Assembly: GCA_964511405.1 (NCBI GenBank)
Contig: CAZEFK010000254.1
Location: 1 to 9,388, forward strand
DNA from: CAZEFK01 sp964511405
Lineage (GTDB): Bacteria > Pseudomonadota > Alphaproteobacteria > Elsterales > Elsteraceae
Length of the DNA stretch: 9,388 nucleotides
Direction of reading: 5' to 3'
In this document: in pieces, positions 5,338 through 9,388 of the stretch
How the letters are laid out: every line of letters starts with the position of its first letter
Position numbering within the stretch: position 1 is the stretch's first letter
Program-made: the position numbers and the translations under genes
The notes under the pieces: generated by a model
Told to the model about the DNA's origin: nothing
What the model saw: the letters and a program-made list of their open reading frames with translations, nothing else
Databases searched by the model: none

Positions 5338-8300
5338 TTGACGCTTCAGATGGGTCCATTCGGCACGCCACCCCTTGCCACCGAGCCGGCGTTTCTGCCC
5401 GGCGGTGGCGAGCTCGGCCGCCGGATCCGCTGCTTCGACTGGACCCGCACGCCGCTGGGCGCGCCGGCCGCTTGGCCGCGCAGCCTGCAGATGGCGCTGC
5501 GGATCATGCTGGCGTCGCGCCAGCCGATGTGGATCGGCTGGGGGCCGTCGCTGACCTATTTCTACAACGACGCCTACAAGTCGATCGTCGGCGGCAAGCA
5601 TCCCCGGGCGCTCGGCCGTCCGCTCGCCGAGGTCTGGCGCGAAGTCTGGGGCGAGATCGAACCGATGCTCGACGTCGCCACCGGCGGCGGCCGCGGCGCC
5701 TATGTCGAGGCCCAGCTCCTGATCGTGGAGCGCAACGGCTATCCCGAGGAGACCTACTACACCTTTTCCTTCAGCCCGATCCCGGACGACGACGGGACCG
5801 TGGGCGGCATCCTGTGCGTCAACACCGACGATACCCAGCGGGTCGTCGGCGAGCGCCAGCTGGCGTTGCTGCGCAATCTGGCCGCCGGCACCGCCGACGC
5901 CCGGACTTGGGAGGCGGCGTGCGCGCGTAGCGCCGAGGCCTTGGCAACCAGCCGCCGCGACCTGCCCTTCGCGCTGATCTACATGGCCGAACCGGACGGC
6001 GCGACGATGCGGCTGGCCGGCGCCGCCGGCATCGACCGCGGCCATCCCGCTGCGCCGGAGACGATCCCGGTGGGGCAGCCGTCGCCCGGACAGGCATCGC
6101 CCTGGCCGGTCGGCGCGGTTCTGCGCACCCAGGCCCCGCGTCTGGTCGAGGCCGCCGCCCTGCCGGCGGCGCTGCCGCCGGGCCCCTGGCCGCAGCCGCC
6201 GGCGCAGGTCGCCGTGCTGCCGATCCTGCCCGCCGGCGAGACCGGCCGGGCCGGCGTGCTGGTGGCCGGCCTGAACCGGTTCCGCCTGTACGACGACGGG
6301 TATCGCAGCTTCCTGGGGCTGGTCGCCGGCCAGATTGCCGCCGCCATCGGCAACGCCCAGGCCTATGAGGCGGAGCGCCGCCGCGCCGAGGCGCTGGCCG
6401 AGATCGATCGCGCCAAAACCATCTTCTTCTCGAACATCAGCCATGAATTCCGGACGCCGCTGACCCTGATGCTGGGGCCGCTGGAGGACGCGCTCGCCGA
6501 CCGGGCGCTGCCGCCCGAGCAGCGCGCCCCACTGGCAACCGCCCATCGCAACGGCCTGCGCCTGTTGAAGCTGGTCAACACGCTGCTGGACATGTCGCAG
6601 CTGGAGGCCGGTCGCCTGGAGGCGAGCTTCGAGCCCATCGATCTGTCGGTGCTGACCGCCGAGCTGGCGTCGAACTTCGAGGCGGCGGCGGCGCGCGCCG
6701 GGCTCGCCCTGCGCATCGACTGCCCGCCGCTGCCGTCGCCCGTCCATGTCGACCGCGACATGTGGGAGAAGGTGGTCCTGAATCTGCTGTCGAACGCGAT
6801 CAAGTTCACGTTCGAGGGCGAGATCGCGGTCACGGTCGGCCTGTCGGCCGACCGCCGGGCGGCCGAGCTGGCCGTGCGCGACACCGGCGTCGGCGTTCCC
6901 GAGGCCGAGCTGCCGCGGCTGTTCGAGCGCTTCCACCGGGTCGAAGGCCAGCGCGGCCGGTCGTTCGAGGGGTCGGGCATCGGCCTGGCGTTGGTCCGGG
7001 ATCTGGTGCAGTTGCATGGCGGGACCATCGGCGTCGACAGCCGGGTCGGGGTCGGCACCACCTTCACGGTCCGGGTTCCCTTGGGGACCGGCCATCTGCC
7101 GCCCGACCGCCAGGGCGCCGGGCGCAGCCGCCCGTCGACCGCGGTGCGCGCCGGGATGGTGGTCGAGGAGGCGTTGCGCTGGCTGCCCGACGCCGAGGCG
7201 GACGCACCGGCGGCCGCCGCGGGTCGCACCGACGGCCCGCGCGTCCTCGTCGTCGACGACAACGCCGACATGCGCGCCTATGTGCATCGGCTCCTGGGCG
7301 CGCACTGGCAAGTGGAGGCGGTCGCCGACGCCGAGGCGGCACTGCAGGCGATCGGCCGCCACCGGCCCGATCTCGTGCTGAGCGACGTGATGCTGCCGGG
7401 GCTGGACGGCTTCGGGCTGTTGCGCCTGATGCGCGAGGATCCGGCGCTGCGCGGCATCCCGCTGATCCTGTTGTCGGCGCGCGCGGGCGAGGACGCCCGG
7501 GTGGAGGGGCTGGATGCCGGTGCCGACGACTATCTGGTCAAGCCGTTTTCGGCGCGCGAGCTGGTGGCCCGGGTCCGGGTCAACCTGGAGCTCGCGCGGG
7601 CCCGGCGCGAGGCCGTGCGCGCCCTGGAGACGGCCAACGAGCGGCTGGAGCAGCGCGTCGCCGACGCGGCGGCCGAGCGCGCCAAGGCCGAGGTCCAGCT
7701 GCATCAGGCGCAGAAGCTCGAAGCCATCGGCCGGCTGACCGGTGGCGTGGCGCATGATTTCAACAACGTCCTGCAAGTGGTCGGAGGCAACCTGCAGCTG
7801 CTGGCGCGGGATGTCGCCGGCAACCCGCGCGCCGAGCGCCGGCTGCACTCCGCACAGAGCGCGATCTCGCGCGGCGCGACGCTGGCCTCGCAGCTGCTGG
7901 CGTTCGCGCGGCGCCAGCCGCTGTCGCCGCGGGTGGTCAATCTCGGTCGGCTGATCGCCGGGATCGAAGTGATGCTGCGCCAGGCGGTCGGCGATGGCAT
8001 CGAGGTCCGGACCCGGGTGGCGGACGGGCTGTGGAACAGCTTCGTCGATCCGGCCCAGGTCGAGACCGCGCTGCTCAACCTGGCGATCAACGCGCGCGAC
8101 GCCATGGACGGGCAGGGCAGCCTGACCGTCGAGTTGGCCAACGCCGTGCTGGACGAGGCCGAATCCGACCGACATGGCGAGGCCGAGCCCGGCCAGTATG
8201 TGCTGGTGGCGGTGCGCGACACCGGCTGCGGGATCGCCCCCGACGTCCTCGACCGCGTGTTCGAGCCGTTCTTCACGACCAAGCCCGAGGGCCAGGGCAC

Positions 8301-8838
8301 CGGTCTCGGGCTCAGCATGGTCTATGGCTTCGTCCGGCAGTCGGGCGGACATATCCGGATCGACAGTGCGCCGGGCCAGGGCGCCGCGATCCGGATCTAC
8401 CTGCCGCGCACCCTGGCGCCGGAGGAGGTCCGGGCCGAGGCCGACGGCGGCCCGGTGGCGGGCGGGACCGAGACGGTGCTGGTCGTGGAGGACGACAGCG
8501 CGGTCCGGGGCACGGTCGCCGACCTGCTGTCGGAGCTGGGCTATCGCGTGCTGGACGCGCCGGATGCCGAGCAGGCCTTGGCGATCATCGACAGCGGCGC
8601 GGTCATCGACCTGCTGTTCACCGATGTCGTCATGCCCGGCCCGCTGCGCAGCGCCGACCTCGCCTCCGCCGCCCGCGAGCGGGTGCCCGGCATCGCGATC
8701 CTGTTCACCTCGGGCTACACCGAGAACGCGATCGTGCATGGCGGCCGCATGGGCGATGGCGTCGAGCTGCTGAGCAAGCCCTACAGCCGCGAAGCGCTGG
8801 CCCTGAAGCTGCGCCAGGTGCTGCGCAAGCGAGGGTAG
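5338..8838 (+). CDS. Double hybrid sensor histidine kinase, PAS-GAF-HK-REC-HK-REC
   Basis: A 1166-residue signalling kinase with no membrane segment or signal peptide, so cytoplasmic. In order: a PAS-like sensor at about 34-165 (DWTRTPLGAPAAWP, YFYNDAYKSIVGGKHP, FSFSPIPDDDG); a GAF-like domain at about 178-341; a first HisKA core with H369 in SHEFRTPL and an ATPase with N486, D515 (DTGVGVP) and GSGIGLAL at 545-552; an Ala/Pro-rich linker; a receiver with D640/D641, phosphoacceptor D683, S713 and K735; a coiled coil at about 755-795; a second kinase core with H806 in VAHDFNNVLQ, N918, D961 (DTGCGIAP) and GQGTGLGLS; and a last receiver with D1052/D1053, D1096, T1124 and K1147. All catalytic and phosphoacceptor residues are present in both halves. 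The TTG start is set by the SD at 5325-5329; ATG 5350 is the alternative. With no output domain and no response regulator gene beside it, it probably feeds an unlinked phosphotransfer protein. The input signal is unknown. Confidence 0.93.
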   Translation: MTLQMGPFGTPPLATEPAFLPGGGELGRRIRCFDWTRTPLGAPAAWPRSLQMALRIMLASRQPMWIGWGPSLTYFYNDAYKSIVGGKHPRALGRPLAEVWREVWGEIEPMLDVATGGGRGAYVEAQLLIVERNGYPEETYYTFSFSPIPDDDGTVGGILCVNTDDTQRVVGERQLALLRNLAAGTADARTWEAACARSAEALATSRRDLPFALIYMAEPDGATMRLAGAAGIDRGHPAAPETIPVGQPSPGQASPWPVGAVLRTQAPRLVEAAALPAALPPGPWPQPPAQVAVLPILPAGETGRAGVLVAGLNRFRLYDDGYRSFLGLVAGQIAAAIGNAQAYEAERRRAEALAEIDRAKTIFFSNISHEFRTPLTLMLGPLEDALADRALPPEQRAPLATAHRNGLRLLKLVNTLLDMSQLEAGRLEASFEPIDLSVLTAELASNFEAAAARAGLALRIDCPPLPSPVHVDRDMWEKVVLNLLSNAIKFTFEGEIAVTVGLSADRRAAELAVRDTGVGVPEAELPRLFERFHRVEGQRGRSFEGSGIGLALVRDLVQLHGGTIGVDSRVGVGTTFTVRVPLGTGHLPPDRQGAGRSRPSTAVRAGMVVEEALRWLPDAEADAPAAAAGRTDGPRVLVVDDNADMRAYVHRLLGAHWQVEAVADAEAALQAIGRHRPDLVLSDVMLPGLDGFGLLRLMREDPALRGIPLILLSARAGEDARVEGLDAGADDYLVKPFSARELVARVRVNLELARARREAVRALETANERLEQRVADAAAERAKAEVQLHQAQKLEAIGRLTGGVAHDFNNVLQVVGGNLQLLARDVAGNPRAERRLHSAQSAISRGATLASQLLAFARRQPLSPRVVNLGRLIAGIEVMLRQAVGDGIEVRTRVADGLWNSFVDPAQVETALLNLAINARDAMDGQGSLTVELANAVLDEAESDRHGEAEPGQYVLVAVRDTGCGIAPDVLDRVFEPFFTTKPEGQGTGLGLSMVYGFVRQSGGHIRIDSAPGQGAAIRIYLPRTLAPEEVRAEADGGPVAGGTETVLVVEDDSAVRGTVADLLSELGYRVLDAPDAEQALAIIDSGAVIDLLFTDVVMPGPLRSADLASAARERVPGIAILFTSGYTENAIVHGGRMGDGVELLSKPYSREALALKLRQVLRKRG

Positions 8839-8840
8839 AC

Positions 8841-8859
8841 CCCGTCCGTCGCGGGCGGG
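8841..8859. terminator. GC hairpin between convergent genes, possible terminator
   Basis: CCCGTCCG (8841-8848) pairs with CGGGCGGG (8852-8859) around a TCG loop: eight pairs, one of them G-U. It fills most of the 24 bases between the kinase stop and the stop of the opposing glycosyltransferase gene, where a two-way terminator would be expected. No U-tract follows on either strand, so this is a candidate only. Confidence 0.4.
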
Positions 8860-8862
8860 TCC

Positions 8863-9388
8863 TCATAGGGCGGCGAAGACACCGGCGCGCACGGCCGCGA
8901 TCACGGCGTCGATGGCGCCCGACCAATCGCCGGGGCGGCGCTGCCGGAACAGCCGCATCGTCGGGTAGAGCCGGCTGTGGTCGCCCTGGTCCGCCGACCA
9001 GGGCCAGCCGCCCGGCGGGTCGACCAGCAGCGTCCAGACCGGCCGGCCGAGGGCGCCGGCCAAGTGCGCGGTGGCGGTGTCGACGCTGATCACCAGATCG
9101 AGGGCGGCCAGGCAGGCGGCGGTGTCCTGGAAGTCGTGGAGCGCGGGCGCCAGGTCGGGCAGGCCGGCGGGACAGGGCGCCCCGACCTGGAGCGACAGCA
9201 GCGAACCGCCGATGGCCGCGACCAGCCGCTCGACGTCGGGCTGGCGCAGCGACCGGGTCCAGTCGTCGCTGTCGCGCCGCTGCCCGGCCCAGACCAGGCC
9301 GATGCGCGGCCCGTCCGGCCGGAGGCCGGCCAGCCGCGCGGCCCAGACGGCGCGGCGCGGCTCATCCGCGGCCAGGTACGGCGCCGGC
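8863..9388 (-). CDS. GT9-like glycosyltransferase of the TPR-repeat type, C-terminal part (5' partial)
   Basis: The frame is open from the right edge to the TGA at 8863-8865, giving 174 visible residues with the start off-window. The sequence follows a well-known C-terminal pattern of TPR-containing glycosyltransferases related to the heptosyltransferase (GT9) fold: a first strand RIGLVWAGQ followed by D-x-x-R-S-L, later LLSLQVG, then LAPALHDFQDTAACLAALDL, the conserved ISVDTATAHLAGALGRPVW, and RLYPTMRLFRQRRPGDW near the end. The D-T-A-x-A-H-L-A motif forms the nucleotide-sugar binding region in this fold. Any TPR part would be upstream of the visible piece. The GTG at 9091-9093 that might be taken as a start lies inside the ISVDTA strand, so the gene must continue well beyond it. 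Such proteins usually glycosylate surface polymers or proteins; the acceptor is unknown. Confidence 0.85.
   Translation of the reverse strand, partial: PAPYLAADEPRRAVWAARLAGLRPDGPRIGLVWAGQRRDSDDWTRSLRQPDVERLVAAIGGSLLSLQVGAPCPAGLPDLAPALHDFQDTAACLAALDLVISVDTATAHLAGALGRPVWTLLVDPPGGWPWSADQGDHSRLYPTMRLFRQRRPGDWSGAIDAVIAAVRAGVFAAL

Noticed and set aside
5239..8739. Very long open frame (1166 codons) antisense to the kinase gene
   Set aside because: It is a by-product of GC-rich codon use on the opposite strand: composition is dominated by Arg, Gln, Asp and Gly with no recognisable domain, while the plus strand encodes a full multi-domain kinase. The equal length of the two frames is coincidence.
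1..9388. CRISPR arrays, tRNA or rRNA genes, insertion sequences, prophage genes
   Set aside because: I looked for regularly spaced repeats, cloverleaf-like segments, transposase motifs and terminal inverted repeats and found none I could support.

Overview
The window looks like chromosomal DNA of a high-GC alphaproteobacterium, of the Rhodospirillales/Hyphomicrobiales sort. This rests on the strong G/C bias at third codon positions, tightly overlapping genes, the style of the hybrid histidine kinase and the TPR-type glycosyltransferase C-terminus. It is a judgement from protein style, not a database result.

Region 1 (1-4166, plus strand) is the end of one operon. It holds the C-terminal three quarters of a PotA/FbpC-type ABC importer ATPase, two PotB/PotC-type permeases joined by 1- and 4-base overlaps, an Asp/Glu/hydantoin-racemase family protein one base further on, and, after 21 bases with its own strong ribosome binding site, an isopenicillin-N-synthase-like Fe(II) dioxygenase. 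The layout suggests import of a small, probably chiral, compound followed by racemisation and oxidation. The substrate cannot be read from the sequence. The substrate-binding protein and the start of the ATPase gene must lie upstream.

Region 2 (4195-5018, minus strand) holds a short TrmO/TsaA-type tRNA methyltransferase gene and, upstream of it, a DUF1778/TacA-type ribbon-helix-helix antitoxin. Between them, in place of the expected GNAT acetyltransferase toxin, only about 25 codons resembling the toxin's C-terminus survive, ending in a stop codon that overlaps the trmO ribosome binding site. This looks like a toxin-antitoxin operon whose toxin was deleted, leaving an orphan antitoxin.

Region 3 (5019-5337) is a 319-base divergent intergenic region between the antitoxin (minus) and the kinase (plus). 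It contains several inverted repeats and AT-richer candidate promoter DNA.

Region 4 (5338-8838, plus strand) is a 1166-residue cytoplasmic hybrid histidine kinase in the order PAS-GAF-HK-REC-HK-REC. It has two complete kinase cores of different H-box type and two receiver domains. No separate response regulator gene is visible beside it.

Region 5 (8863-9388, minus strand) is the C-terminal part of a GT9-like glycosyltransferase of the TPR-linked type. It converges on the kinase with a GC hairpin in the 24-base gap and runs off the right edge.

No clearly new defence or mobile system is visible. The points most worth a second look are the decayed toxin beside an intact antitoxin, the structured intergenic region, the double-kinase architecture and the transporter-racemase-dioxygenase module.
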